Assembly (NCBI GenBank): GCA_003344405.1
Contig: NOWV01000013.1
Location: 496,001-560,000 of the forward strand
Origin: Trichoplax sp. H2
Lineage: Eukaryota > Placozoa > Uniplacotomia > Trichoplacea
DNA length: 64,000 nt
Direction of reading: 5' to 3'
The position numbers were made by a program, and so were the translations under genes. Every line of letters starts with the position of its first letter. Positions within the stretch are counted from its first letter, which is position 1. Positions 11,773-24,623 of this stretch are shown here, one piece after another. Below the pieces are notes generated by a model, which worked only from the letters and a program-made list of their open reading frames with translations, was not told where the DNA came from and ran no database searches.

Positions 11773-14151
11773 ATGAGTGAACGAAAACTTTGGCAAATAG
11801 CACGCAAGTGCCCACAAGGTGCTAAACAATTTATACAGAATTTACCAATTTCTTATCGAGCAAACTTTGAAAAATCAACGGTACGGTGCCATCCGTTACA
11901 GATCACCGCTGCGTTACATGAGTATTCCGACATATTATCAATACTAGTCAAGCATTATAAATTGGACTTGGAAGAAGAATGTGATATCTTCATTAAGAAA
12001 GAGAAAGTACAAGGTGCTACGGCGTTGTGGATAGCTTGCCTTCGATCTCATCTTCCAAGTATTAAGATATTAATTCAGAATGGAGCTCAGGTACAATATG
12101 GCTCTTACGCGTATGCGTTATGCGTGATTCTTTTTACATTTAATTTCAATAAGAAGATGACAGACGTTGAATTAAATTAATCAACATTTAAAGTGTAAAT
12201 CTTGGCTTGTGCTGTAAATAATTATAAGTACAATGGAAAATTCTCTTTCCTATGATACTGTATTATACAGTACTGTAGTGATAACAGATATTCCTTTTGT
12301 GGCTATCTCACTACTTACAATCATACTGTAGTGCTTCTTAATGCTACCATACTTCAATTACTACTGTAATTACATGAAACTACTACATATACGTTTATTC
12401 CAAAGTCATCATTAGGTCTATTGCAAATGAATAATTGACAATAAGAGTTTTCATTTTATTGCTAGTCTGCAGTTGCAGTACTCCTATAAAACTTTGATAA
12501 TGTCTTATGGATAATATAGCCAGGTGTAGTTTGGCAGTATTTATTAATGAATCGAGAAATTGAAGTATTCCTTATTATATTTCTACAGATCAATCACGCC
12601 ACAAGACATCTCTCAACACCTTTACGGGTTGCCTGCTCAGCCGGTAATCGCGATATCGTCCGGTATTTAATTGATCATGGAGCCGATCCATCGATCGCAA
12701 CGGTTAAGAATGATACCTGCTTGATGACTGCTTGTAGGCAAGGACATCGCAAGATTGCCACAATGCTATTGAAGCGCGGTGTCAATGTTAATGCTCAAAC
12801 TGTGACTGGTAAGACTGCTTTGCATGAGTGTGCTACTTCTGGAAGTATCAGAATCTGTAAATTATTATTAAAGTACGGCGCTATTCCCGTCCCCAATCAT
12901 TTTAATACCACACCATTGATGCATGGTGCATTATCTGGCCATAGCCTATTTGTCAAATGGTATATAACGCGTCGCAAATGTTTACTATCGGATAAATGTA
13001 AGGCTCTAATCCTGTTAGGTTGTACCGCTGCCGATAAATTACATGATCTAGCTCAAGCATTACATTGCTGGCGGACGGCTTTGACGATGTGGCAAGATAC
13101 TAAAGATCAACAACGTGCAGTTTCTAATTTAATTTCAACCAGTAAACCCCTGCCTGCATATGACTACATAACTATCATTCGCGGTGCTGCTGATATTGAT
13201 AGACTATCTATCAATCCTGATCATATTAGGATGCAAAGCTTAGCCTTGCGTGAGTGTATCATAGGTGATGGTCACCCAAGTACGCAGTATTATATACGAG
13301 TGCGTGGAGCAATGTACGGTGATTCTGAACAATTACTGCGTTGTTGGTCATTATGGCTGTATGCTCTTGATTTGCAACAACAATATATGCCTATTGCTGA
13401 TCCAGCTATTGAGAAGTCTTTCGTTTCATTCCTTACTTTATTTCAGCGACTCATTATAAATGGGACGAGCTTTCCTATTCATATTTTAATTGCTGTTTGT
13501 CGCAGAATATTGCAAGAAATTAGTCTCATTTCAATATGCCTACAGAGGGATAATCCAAACAAATTAAAAGCATTATCACGGCCTCCTATTAGTGATAACT
13601 TTTCTGTAGATCGTTTTATGAGTATTTGCTTGCATTTAATTCGTTGTTGGCTGGATATACAAAGTGAGGTGAACTCAGAACGTGATAAATTTACTGCGGC
13701 GTTATTAAATATTGATATCGTTACCTACGATAATAAGCAAACTTTTCTTCACCTTGTTGTATCAGCTGATCCTATGGCTTTACAATATAATCTTCGCGAA
13801 TTTCCTTGCCTCTACCTGGTGGAATATTTGATTGCTCATTGTAATGCCGAGGTCAACGTTTTAGATTGTAACAAAAATTCACCGTTACATCTATCCTGTT
13901 CTACAGCGCATCTGTATCCGGTTAACTTTGATATCATATCTTTGTTATTAAAGTATGGTTCTCATTTCGATATTCGAAACTCTTCAGGCTACACAGCCTA
14001 TGACAAAATTGTGGATATCAACGTCAAGCGATTGCTGAGAAAGCAATGTTTACCATCTCTTCTTTGCTTGACTTCGTCTGCTATTGTAAAGAATAATGTT
14101 AATTACAAAAATCTTCCCTCATCATTAACGTCTTTCATCGGTATGCATTAA
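11773..14151 (+). CDS. FEM1: FEM1-family ankyrin-repeat substrate receptor of CUL2 ubiquitin ligase
   Basis: Exons 11773-12090 and 12589-14151 join in phase 0 and encode 626 residues, the size of animal FEM1 proteins. FEM1 proteins recruit targets with C-terminal degrons to cullin-2 ligases. The N-terminal half carries ankyrin repeats (TPLRVACSAGNRDIVRYLI, TCLMTACRQGHRKIATMLL, TALHECATSGSIRICKLLL). A helical TPR-like middle (ALHCWRTALTMW) follows, then two C-terminal ankyrin repeats (TFLHLVVS, SPLHLSCS). The protein ends in PSSLTSFIGMH, matching the PxxLxxFxxxH terminus typical of the family. The first exon starts with an ATG after an A-rich leader. An AATAAA follows the stop directly (14152-14157). 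I cannot tell which vertebrate paralogue (A, B or C) it matches best. Confidence 0.93.
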
Positions 14152-15504
14152 AATAAATTGCTTTTTGCTTGCAACTTTACAGTGTCAAGGTCAAGCCTTA
14201 CCTTAAACACAGTAATTTTCATCTAAGATTTGCTTTGTGACGATGATAGAACAACTTCGTATCTCTAACCATATGTGCGTACGGGTATATTGCCTATTTT
14301 GTAATTAATGTAGTCACTGATAACCTAGTCGTTATTGTACTCGAAAAATTGGCTGCGCTCTTAGCACAAATTGATAAAGATAAATGACAAATATAGCTCG
14401 GTAACATAATAACACACTCAAATGTTTGTACTTGAAAAAAGTATTCTAGAAGACGTAGATAAATACCAGTAATTTATTTGACTGAAATTTTCTTAATCAA
14501 TTTCACCATGCTATTAATTTATTGTAATAGATGTAAAGCCTTTATATAAATGCTACTAAGTACAGCTTTTAATGGTCGTAGTAATGCATATTTATATATA
14601 AAGTAATTATAAGAGTTAACTTAAATTTGATATAACAATGAAAAAATGGCTATTTCTAACTATACAGAGATGTCGAATAAATTCTTGTTCCTAGATATCG
14701 ATTGTATGTACTGTAAGGTATAAGTTGTAGATATAGGAAATTTTAACGACGTTATTCTTAAATAAATGTACTATACGAGTATAATTTGAAAGACTCCATT
14801 TCTTTATGTTAATCAATAAGTATGAAATACTCCTAGACATTAAACTGTTAAAATAACGATGGGGATTATTTCGTAATTTTTACAATAAAATTTCTTTTAC
14901 TTTTAAAGCTTCATCTGAGCTTTGACGTTAGCTTTCTTTCGCTATTAATTTTTTGAACATAAACAATCTCACTTGCTGACTGTTTATAAAACAGTGGCAG
15001 TGCGTAATATCTTTATTACATAGACGATTCTCGCCATACTTCAAAGAATAAAATATCCATTAGAGAAAGAGTTCATAAATTTAGCATGCTATATTTACGG
15101 CAGTATATTTGCCCTGAGTAAGTTACCATAAAATTAATTTCATGCCCATGCATACGTTTACTAGGATTGCGGACATTGTTAATGTACTAAGTACCCATGG
15201 CATAAATTCGACGACAGCAGTCAGCAAAATTATCTCATAAAACACATCGCCAGACTATTAGAACATCTAAAACCCTTATTATACGTAATATATGTCTATA
15301 CGTATTTATAATACTCTTAATTATATTACTGCGATAGGCGATTATAGAAATGGAGAACCGAGTATGTCTAAAATGTTATATACATAAAGGGGATATTTGA
15401 TAATTGTATATCATGAAGTCATATAGCTAAATTATACTTTATGAGGAAGCCGTAGTACGGTTAGCATAATGATAAACGTGCTGTTCACGTGATTAGTAAT
15501 AACT
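14152..15504. other. Convergent intergenic region
   Basis: This lies between the stop of FEM1 (+) and the stop of CIAO2A (minus). It is AT-rich, with an AATAAA next to the FEM1 stop. No exon, RNA gene or repeat that I can support. Confidence 0.5.
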
Positions 15505-17233
15505 TCAATATTGCACTTCTTGCAAGCATTCTTCAACTAATTTCTTCACATTAGGATTCTCTATAGCAGCAGCAACGCGTTCTTTGTCATTGATTTGCTT
15601 ATTGACTATCAACAAAAATCAGAAACAAGAACGCGATTTTAATGAGACAATTTCTTGATTACAACCAATTTACTCTAGCAAAACTGATGGCAGCGCTATA
15701 AATTTAATATCCTTAACTTTTTAATATAAAATACAAAATAATGTTTAACTATACCATACCGCCATCTTCGGTATCGTGACTTCCTTTGGTAACGTAAATA
15801 TCTAACTAGATAATTACAAAAATATGCACGTTTTATTTTTAGATTCCTATTTTATGATACCATAACCTTACTTCTACTTTTTGTAGTAACGTGTGTAGCG
15901 TTTATGCATCACAGAGAATTATAATTATGCACACGGTAACCACGCCTCTATATTTCAAAGTGTTCAAAACTATTTCACATTCAGAGAAGACGTATCCACA
16001 GTAAATTATTTGTATTATATTATCTATAATTTTACTATTTCGCTCGCTATGACTATTATTTTACAAAAAACTACACCAATAGTTGATGTAAGTTGTCAGT
16101 TCCTCTCTTACTTTATAATCTTGGTCCAGACATCGTTGTAACTTTACTCTAATACATAGACCTATTAAAAAACATACAGTTAGTGTAAGCATACTTCCTT
16201 TTTATCTGAAAACCAATTCAGTATGCACCGCGATACACGTAATATAATTAAATACATTTTATGTTTACATCTTTCAGATAATTTACCGTAGTTATTATTT
16301 TAAGCAAATTAAACAAATTTGATGCAGATATTATTATTTCAGAATACTAATACTATGACTTAAAAAGCATTGCATATTTTTTGCTTTGATCGGCTGTAAA
16401 ATTATTCTACATTAAATTGACCGCACCGGCTTATTTTCAGTGATAGCTACATGGAGCACTAACGTCATATTATTATTATATACCTATTACGATCCTTGAT
16501 TAACGCTAAAATTACTTTTATGGCTGATCTTACGATAGATTAATGACCAGAATAGTATTTCTTACGTACCAATTAATGTAGCTAATGAACAATGCGGAAC
16601 TGTTGGAGTGAAATTAATCCGAATACAAGCTTCTCCTTGCTTCATATTTCGTACAAAGATCTCATCTTCAGTGACAACATTTAATTCTTCCAAGGTTTGA
16701 GGTAATTCTGGATCCTAGCAAAAAGTGAAATCGAATTTAATGGTGTTTTCAACCTGGTGTAGTTATTGTTGATAAGAATATAACTGATAAATGTTTTGTT
16801 CTTAAGATATAAAGTCACTTACTTTGATATCGCGAATAAGTTCTGCACGTAAATTTTAATTGGATAGTACGTGTATATATAATTAAATAGAGAGAACGAA
16901 AAATATTAATATAATGTTGCTTCAATGCGACGTATATATACAATGCAACCAGGTATTGTAATGATAGAAAATTAAAATTACTGTCTTGCAGTTAGAAAAC
17001 TTTAGCAACACGAATATTCTACAATACTAATAGCATGAAACTGGAGTAGAATTGCGGCATATAGATAATATTTCGATAGTTCCAATTTATATTTCAGTCT
17101 ACAGTATTTGGATTTTTATTATTAATTATAATTATGCGTCAATTTAAATATAGCTGCTCGCATACGTCAATAAAAATACACACTATAGACGCACTGCATA
17201 ACCCCATTCGTAATCTGTTGAAAGAATTTCCAT
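15505..17233 (-). CDS. CIAO2A: CIAO2A-like protein, cytosolic iron-sulfur assembly (MIP18 family)
   Basis: Six small exons were rebuilt on the minus strand: 17233-17203 (tentative), 16842-16823, 16714-16570, 16161-16112, 15805-15760 and 15605-15505, all in phase, about 130 residues. The protein reads LIRDIK, then [34 protein letters not shown], then [16 protein letters not shown] and [19 protein letters not shown]. These are the MIP18/DUF59 signatures, with the conserved Cys of PHCS. CIAO2 proteins act with CIAO1 and MMS19 to deliver Fe-S clusters. [13 protein letters not shown] and KLQRCL fit CIAO2A better than CIAO2B. The 20-nt second exon is a microexon. The first exon uses a weak GTTATG donor, so the start is uncertain. 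No exon is long enough to show up as a notable open frame. Confidence 0.85.
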
Positions 17234-17872
17234 GGCGCGTAGGTTAGCGAATGGCATAGCTACGTAACTGATGTTATAGGTATATGAGGCTATATCTAGA
17301 TTTGAGGTTTGACTTTACTCTTCTTAAGGGTATACAACAGGGATTACTATACAATTGTACATTTTACACTTTAATAGTATGACAATTGATTAAGCAGGAA
17401 TAAATAGACAGTTTAGTAGGCAAACCTAAAGCAAAGTTAGAACTTCATTGCCTTTTTCAGTAATAAGTCTTATTTGTATAGGATTGTACATATGGTGGTT
17501 GATTGTAATCATCAACTTTTAATGGATCAGTGCTATTCACATAGCTTCATAGAATCAAGATTTGCATGAAATTTGGTATCGCAATATTCTTTAGCAGACC
17601 TTTATCATCGCAACTACTCGTATGAATTAATTAATTACGCAAACAGAACCATCTGGAACCATTAAGTAAGTTATTGCTAGTATATGGATAATCTATTTGC
17701 CGCCGATATTATACTGTTAGGTATTGCTATCATAAAGCAAAATGGAATCGTTCACCGTGCAGAATGTGTAACTGTACACCCGGTCGATGTGATGTTGGTA
17801 TGTACCAGTAGGCACAGTACTATGTAAATCATATTTGTACAGGGGTATATTGGCAGGTACATTACCGCTTGA

Positions 17873-17908
17873 TCATATATATATGTTATATATATATATA
17901 TATATATC
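17873..17908. repeat. TA dinucleotide microsatellite
   Basis: This is an imperfect (TA)n run of about 36 bp, interrupted once by GT. Confidence 0.8.
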
Positions 17909-18319
17909 TATACTACGTAAGATCACTAACATCCAAGCATTTTGCAACGTAAGTGCTGAATAAAGACCTCATGTAGACAAAATAGAAAGAAAATGCGCCT
18001 ATTGCACACAAGTTACATCAATTTACCAAATATTTGACTACAGAGCTTCTGGTTATCACTGCTGTCGGCAAAGTTGGATGATCCACTATTGCATGATGCA
18101 GGTTGTTGGTAAAATTGATTGGCTAAAAGACTGTTTGTATCCATTAACGTATAAATTTTGCCTTATCCATTAAAATTATCCTTTAATAAATGAAATGTGA
18201 ACCAATCACGAAGGGGAAGAAGGATCCAGCAAGCAAGAAAAAAATATTTCTTAACAGGAAACGTAATTCATTTTGAAAGATTGATTTTGCGAGAGTTAAG
18301 ACGTTTAGACTGGTTACCT

Positions 18320-18606
18320 GAGTACAGTACAGTAGCGTACTCAACAGTATTGCTACACTTTATCAGTACTGAGCTTACCATACTGTACTGTACAGTACTA
18401 TAGAGTTATGGGCTTCAGTGCACAGTACTGTAAAGTACAGTAAAAGTTGATGCTCGATTGTACTGTACACTGTACGGTATTGTACCGCACAGTAGTCGTA
18501 GTCAACGACTGGAAGTATACGGACGTACAGATGGATCAAGTACAGAACAGTACAGCACGGTAAAATAAAACCCATAAAAACCTCTACTGTACTGTACTGT
18601 ACTGTA
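18320..18606. repeat. TACTG/CAGTA pentamer cluster 2
   Basis: Clustered TACTG and CAGTA units lie in both orientations, ending in four perfect tandem units near 18586-18606. Part of it could fold on itself. Open frames on either strand here are repeat artefacts. Confidence 0.75.
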
Positions 18607-19986
18607 TGCCTGTACCAGCTTTCATTCTGTACAACACATCATGTTTCATACTCTTATTTTATAGCATTTCTCGGTACACATCATAAAAATAAATTTACTC
18701 TTTATATACCTAAGATTTAGCTATTGGAAGTAGTTGATATAAGACTTTCTTGGTTTTATGGCACTGTACTATAAATTATTCAATCTTCATGCATTAGAAT
18801 TTTGAATACAATGGAGATACTATGACACTATGCATTATTTGATACAGCTGGAACACGATTTCCAGGTAAAATGGAAATTCAGAAATAATAATCCGAGAAA
18901 TTAAATGACATGCAATCAGTAGACTTTCTGTATGTATAGTAAAATATTCAGATAAGAGATTAAAACAATAAAAATCATTTACCTTAATTTCCTTTAATTT
19001 ATTTATCACAAATTTAGCAAAGGCTAATACAGCTAGTCAACTTTTTAGTATGATAATATAATACACGTAAAATAGGGTTATAAAATCTTGGAAGCATAGT
19101 AGATCTCTGCATCAAACCAACGTCTTTCGCCCACGTAGCTCAAGCTCAAGCACTAAGCAGTAAATACGTACTGTAATTAATTTTACTGCACGATCAAAAT
19201 TTCAATTTTCATGTATTTATACAGTAATATAATCTACAATAGGCGTATCAAGTATACGCGAACACGGTACTGTATAAGCAATCGCATTGAAATGTAAGTT
19301 ATTAATAATTATAATTATAGTATAATGTAAGAGTACAACAGCGGCGAAAATACGATTAATAAACCTTTGGTAATAGTCTTAACTGCAATAGCTGTAATAG
19401 AATCTTGAGCGAATAGCTTATCAATAATACGAAAAAATGAAATATTAAACGCGTAGTTGTGTAATGTGATTTACCATTAAGTATACTATAGCAAACATAA
19501 TAGGTATACAATAATACAATTTTATTTTTGACTTATTGATCGGTACTATCTAGCCATTAATACTTGCACATTACGTTTACTGAATTACGTTATCATTAAA
19601 ATTAGCTGCATCATTCCATCGAAATAAGTGAAGGAAACTTTTAGTTTAAAAATACAGTAACTATTTTATTTATTGGTAGTAAAGAGAACATTGTCCTCTT
19701 ATGTAGTACAAGCGAGATATGTTTGAGAAACTGAACAAGCTATTAATATTAGAAAAGAAATAATTATAATCGTCATTTTGTTAATCCAGTATTAGTATGA
19801 TATCGCAATCATTCACAATCTAACGATAATGTCAATATTTGAAACATGCTCATAATATGTGAGAAAATGCAGTCTGATGAATAAGACTACACCATATTAT
19901 TTTCAAGTTTTAAAAACGCCGAAAGTATATGATATGCTCCTGTTTGAAATCATGATAAGAAACGTAATGAATGATACCACACTTGA

Positions 19987-22900
19987 TCAACATATCCCGA
20001 GTCGTGTCGACAAGGTCCTCTTAGGATGCTGGTTGCCAACTGTTTTCGCAGAATCTGTTTGTGTAGACGCTGGTATAACTCGAACCTTCTTGGAGAAGTT
20101 TTTATAGAACAATCTTCTAAAGGTGTTTTGAAATTTTTGACTCCGAATTAAAAATATATAAGGATTAATGATACTATTAATGCATACAACAAGAAGTAGA
20201 GTATAGGTCGTATGAAGAGAATAGGCTACAGCATTAAACATTTGTAACACATTGATTATAGTGTAAGGAGTAAACGAAATGAAGTAGACAAAAAATATAA
20301 TAAAGAATGTTACGGTTAGTTTCGTTTCTTTTTTGCTATATTTTATTCTATTATTTTTGGGCTCAGGCAAATTATGAACTTGTAGATTCTGCTTACTTTT
20401 TCTTACGATTATATAAATCTTATAATAACAAGTACCGATAATCACTGTTGGCATAACATAGTAAATTACTGTAGCAGCTAATAGAACTATAATATCCTCA
20501 AGAGGCTGATTAGCAGTATGTGATATCAGGCAGAGACCAACTGTAGGAAAATAAGTGAATTTTGTAAAGAAGCCAAAGGTAGATGGTGAAGCGGACAATA
20601 TCGCCAACAACCAAGATAACATAACTGCGATAATACTATTTTTAGGTGTACACCAATTTTTATATCGATGAGGGTAAGCCATCATAATATACCTAGTGAA
20701 CGCCATAATTGTCATGATAAAAATATCTGCTACGGCAAATGCTACCATCAAACCATAACGAAATCGACATTCAAAATCATTGTGAGAGTAGATAGGCTTT
20801 TTGACTGATTGAAGATATACCGGCATGATATTTAGGGCACTTAAAATAGATGAATAAATATCAATACATTACATCATATTATTTTATACTACGTCATCAT
20901 AGCTCAATAACATATATAACTAAGGTTGCATTGGCGTACAAAACACATGCTGAAAACATATAAGAATAATTATATATGGCTGTGCTATAAAGAAGATTGA
21001 TATTGAGTAATACTGTAATCTAATCTAATTTTATTTAGAATTAAACAATGCAACTTACATTTATAGCAAAATTTAAATAACGCTATTACTGGATAATGTA
21101 ATTTAATGATGCTGGGCAATTAAACCGCCCTATATTAATTGGTATTCATGCATCATCGAATACGGTATACATCTGCAATTATATAATTACCCATATACGT
21201 ATTTCGTGCGTAAGCTGAACAGTCTTAATCAACTATCACGTCATTATCGATATAGTTTGTATCATTGTCGATTATGAAAGTCATTTACGTTTAGCATATA
21301 ACTTTTCTGTGTTCGTGCAGTTTTATAATAATCGCAATTATGCCTGACACGGCATCACAATGGTTAATTAATGGGTTAAGACTGCACGAGATTCAATATT
21401 GACATATATCAATAAGTAGGATAACAATCGCAGACTCCTTCACAAGCGTATTCTCGCATAGCATACGATACGAAGTCAGCTGCTTTTCAAAAATTAGCGA
21501 TGCTATGTCATCATCCCCTTGGTTTCAGAGTCAGTAAGATTGCAAACATTCATATTTTGAAGCCATACTGTAGAATATTTGTCGTACTTTTTAAGAAAAT
21601 GATATTGCACCTTCGTAGCAAAAAAGACAATATGTAAAATATGATAATTAACCCGTAGTGACTCTAGAACTTAACCCAAACAACCAAAAGCTGTGTATGA
21701 TATTATTCTTAACAACTTTGCAGGATACGTACAGCAAGGATAAGTTGATAAGTATATTCACAATTAATAATTTACGTCCTAAATCGTGCCTTGCAGTATT
21801 ATTAATCAGATTTTATGAGACTTTGCCAAAATATAAGTAGTATTTTCAAAATCATACAGTACCAATTTGGGATTCTAAACAATTCTAACATATCTCTTAT
21901 TTTTGATTGGGTATCTGTCACAAAACAGCTTTGCAACAAGATAACGTAATCTACGATCAATAAGTCAATTCCTTGAACTACGTATCAAGGAACGATATCT
22001 GCACTATCACGAGCACTTTTGCTCTACTAGCAGACTACACAAAGACTTAAACGCCTCGTATTTTACGTTAAACACTAAGTTGGACAATTCTTCTTTATTT
22101 CACGATATACTGCATTTATATACTATTCCTCAATAGTTCATGAGTCATAGTTAATACAATTAACATTAGAATCATTTACTGAATTAGATATTAATTTTAG
22201 CTACTGCTCTCTTAATGCAGACAACAGTATTTACGAACATAGACATGTAATAACTAATACAGAATAGTCAGATTACGATATGTCCTATCACGGAACATTT
22301 CCATGATAATTTACAGTCTATCNNNNNNNNNNNNNNNNNNNNATCTGCAATTATATAATTACCCATATACGTATTTTGTGCGTAAGCTGAACAGTCTTAA
22401 TCAACTATCACGTCATTATCGATATAGTTTGTATCATTGTCGATTATGAAAGTCATTTACGTTTAGCATATAACTTTTCTGTGTTCGTACAGTTTTATAA
22501 TAATCGCAATTATGCCTGACACGGCATCACAATGGTTAATTAATGGGTTAAGACTACACGAGATTCAATATTGACATATATCAATAAGTAGGATAACAAT
22601 CGCAGACTCCTTTCCAAGCGTATTCTCGCATAGCATACGATACGAAGTCAGCTGCTTTTCAAAAATTAGCGATGCTATGTCATCATCCCCTTGGTTTCAG
22701 AGTCAGTAAGATTGCAAACATTCATATTTTGAAGCCATACTGTAGAATATTTGTCGTACTTTTTAAGAAAATGATATTGCACCTTCGTAGCAAAAAAGAC
22801 AATATGTAAAATATGATAATTAACCCGTAGTGACTCTAGAACTTAACCCAAACAACCTGCAGGATATGTACAGCAAGGATAAGTTGATAAGTATATCACA

Positions 22901-24623
22901 ATTAATAATTTACGTCCTAAATCGTGCCTTGCAGTATTATTAATCAGATTTTACGAGACTTGCCAAAATATAAGTAGTATTTTCAAAATCATACAGTACT
23001 AATTTGGGATTCTAAACAATTCTAAAATATCTCTTATTTTTGATTGGGTATCGCACACTTACTACTGATATGTTTTCATCTGCTAGTGTTAAGCTAAGAT
23101 TTCCAAGCCATAAGGGTAATACAGTGCCTTGAGTAGGATTACAAATTTTCAGACTACGGGCGATTTTATTAGCTGTATTAATTGATTTTTAATGACAAAT
23201 CATAATATCAATTAACTAAAGGAAATTAAGATAAATATCATAAACTAAACCAGTAAGGATAAATAATTAGAGAGAGCACGCAAAGAGAAATTTACTAAAT
23301 AGGACAGATAGAATTATCGGGCATAATAAAAAATGGCCATTTCATTGATCTCTACAGCTAGAAACAAAATGCTATGATCAAAATGCGTACAGTAGTTTCT
23401 ATTAGGGAATGATTTTCCCATTATCAACTATACGCTTCTTAGCTAGACTTCTATTAACAAAGTAAATGCATAGGTGCTTGTGGCTTTAGCTAAAAGAGTA
23501 AAAATGCGTCACCTGGATTATAATTTTTTTAATCCATTTTTTGATCGAGATCTTATTTTGAGATACTTTTAGCTATAAAATGTGTACGAAATATCGTTAA
23601 AATAAGTGTTTTTTTAACAATTAATTTAGTATCAAAGAATTTCCCTCCTTGTAAGTAAAAGCGAGACTATAGTTTTAATTTCTGGCCTTAATGTAAAAGA
23701 CGCTAAGCAATATTATTTTTATGAAGTAGTATCAAGAAATATGAAATGAAAATGGCATTTACTTTCATGATAAGATCAATATAGAGTAGAGTATATTAGA
23801 AAGGAAAGATCGGTCTCAAAGCTTATTAGAGACTTCATTCATGTAATACTTAGTATTGCAGAAGTGCTAGCATGCACAGGAAACTCCAGGCACCGGTCAC
23901 AATTTAGTTTACTTACGGTAAAATAAGCATTAGCCGTGCTACAATATTCTACAGGATAAATTATATAAATTATTGTATAGCATACATATAGAACATTTTC
24001 GTTGATTATTATTAAAATTAAATTAGATAATATATAAATAAATTGATTTATGGAACGTTGCTACGGGAATTGTAACTACCTCTAGGGATTGTAAGCAAAA
24101 TCAGGTATTTACCATAAATAAAATGTACAAGATTTTATGTTACACCAGATAAATTTTAATAATTAACTAAATAATAACGACAGCCAATTCATAAATCTTC
24201 TTCTGCTATAAACTTAAGATACAGATACTAAAGAAGAAAGGGGATCCATATCGTACTACACATTAATTGAAATTATAATTAAAATTTACTATTTATGACA
24301 TTGTTGCTATAATATACGATAACATAATTAATGATTTCGATACAGCATAAGTGGTCCTCTTACCTTGCAATTACGTACAAGAAATCCGCTAGTGCCAAAT
24401 TTAAAATTTGTACATCGTTGACTGAGATTTTTCTGATCTTCCAAAACATATAGAATGAGAGTAGACCATTACCAACCAAGCCGATTATTAAATAGGCAAT
24501 TAAAGTGCTTATAAAGAAATTATGTCCATAAAAAGTTTCACTTATTGGGAATACAGTCGAAGTTAAGTTAGCATTCAGCGTGGTAGAGTTTATGGGAATT
24601 AGATTTATATCTTCAATTTCCAT
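19987..24623 (-). CDS. Class A (rhodopsin-type) GPCR, orphan
   Basis: Two exons, 24623-24364 and 20839-19987, join in phase to give 370 residues. Exon 1 encodes an N-terminus with N-glycosylation sites (NST, NLT), TM1 with the GN pair (IIGLVGNGLLSFY) and TM2 (LNLALADFLYVIA). Exon 2 continues with the ECL1/TM3 Cys (FECRFRYG), TM3 ending in TRY where DRY is usual, TM4 with its Trp, TM5, TM6 (FISFTPY) and TM7 (INSIINPYIFLI). The NPxxY motif reads NPYIF, so its Tyr is Phe. A basic Ser/Thr tail follows. The shape suggests a peptide-type receptor, but the ligand cannot be inferred. The start ATG at 24623 is the first in frame. The intron is inflated by a probable assembly duplication around the N gap. 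Confidence 0.88.
21171..21915. repeat. Duplicated block, copy 1 (LTR-bearing allele?)
   Basis: From ATCTGCAATTATATAATTAC this 745-bp block is repeated almost base for base at 22343-23052. Differences seen are scattered substitutions, two 1-bp indels and one deletion of about 33 bp near 21686-21718. It ends at GTATC, where the LTR copy begins. It lies inside the class A GPCR intron. The open frame at 21658-21840 spans the indel and is not conserved in copy 2, so I do not call it a gene. Confidence 0.9.
21916..22322 (-). mobile_element. LTR copy 2, cut by assembly gap
   Basis: It starts TGTCACAAAACAGC, matching the start of the LTR at 79, and shares with it the GATAACGTAA, ACGCCT, ACGTTAAA and GAGTCATA segments in order. 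It runs into the N gap at 22323, so its far end is unseen, and it may be a solo LTR or the edge of a full element. The sequence just before it is GTATC, and the empty allele-like copy at 23048-23052 has a single GTATC at the same place. Confidence 0.8.
22323..22342. other. Assembly gap of 20 N
   Basis: Twenty undetermined bases separate the LTR-bearing block from its near-identical copy. Confidence 0.99.
22343..23052. repeat. Duplicated block, copy 2 (empty-site allele?)
   Basis: This is a near-identical copy of 21171-21915, starting exactly at the end of the N gap. After GTATC (23048-23052) it continues into unique intron sequence GCACACTTACTACTG with no LTR. Confidence 0.9.

Larger units (their letters stand above)
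17234..19986. other. Intergenic with repeats and an unassigned open frame
   Basis: It holds a TA microsatellite (about 17873-17908), a basic open frame near 18197-18320 (RRGRRIQQARKKYFLTGNV, then LILRELRRLDWLPEYS) that runs into a pentamer cluster, and plain AT-rich DNA up to the GPCR stop. The frame has a GTG at its head and no family match that I recognise. Confidence 0.4.
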
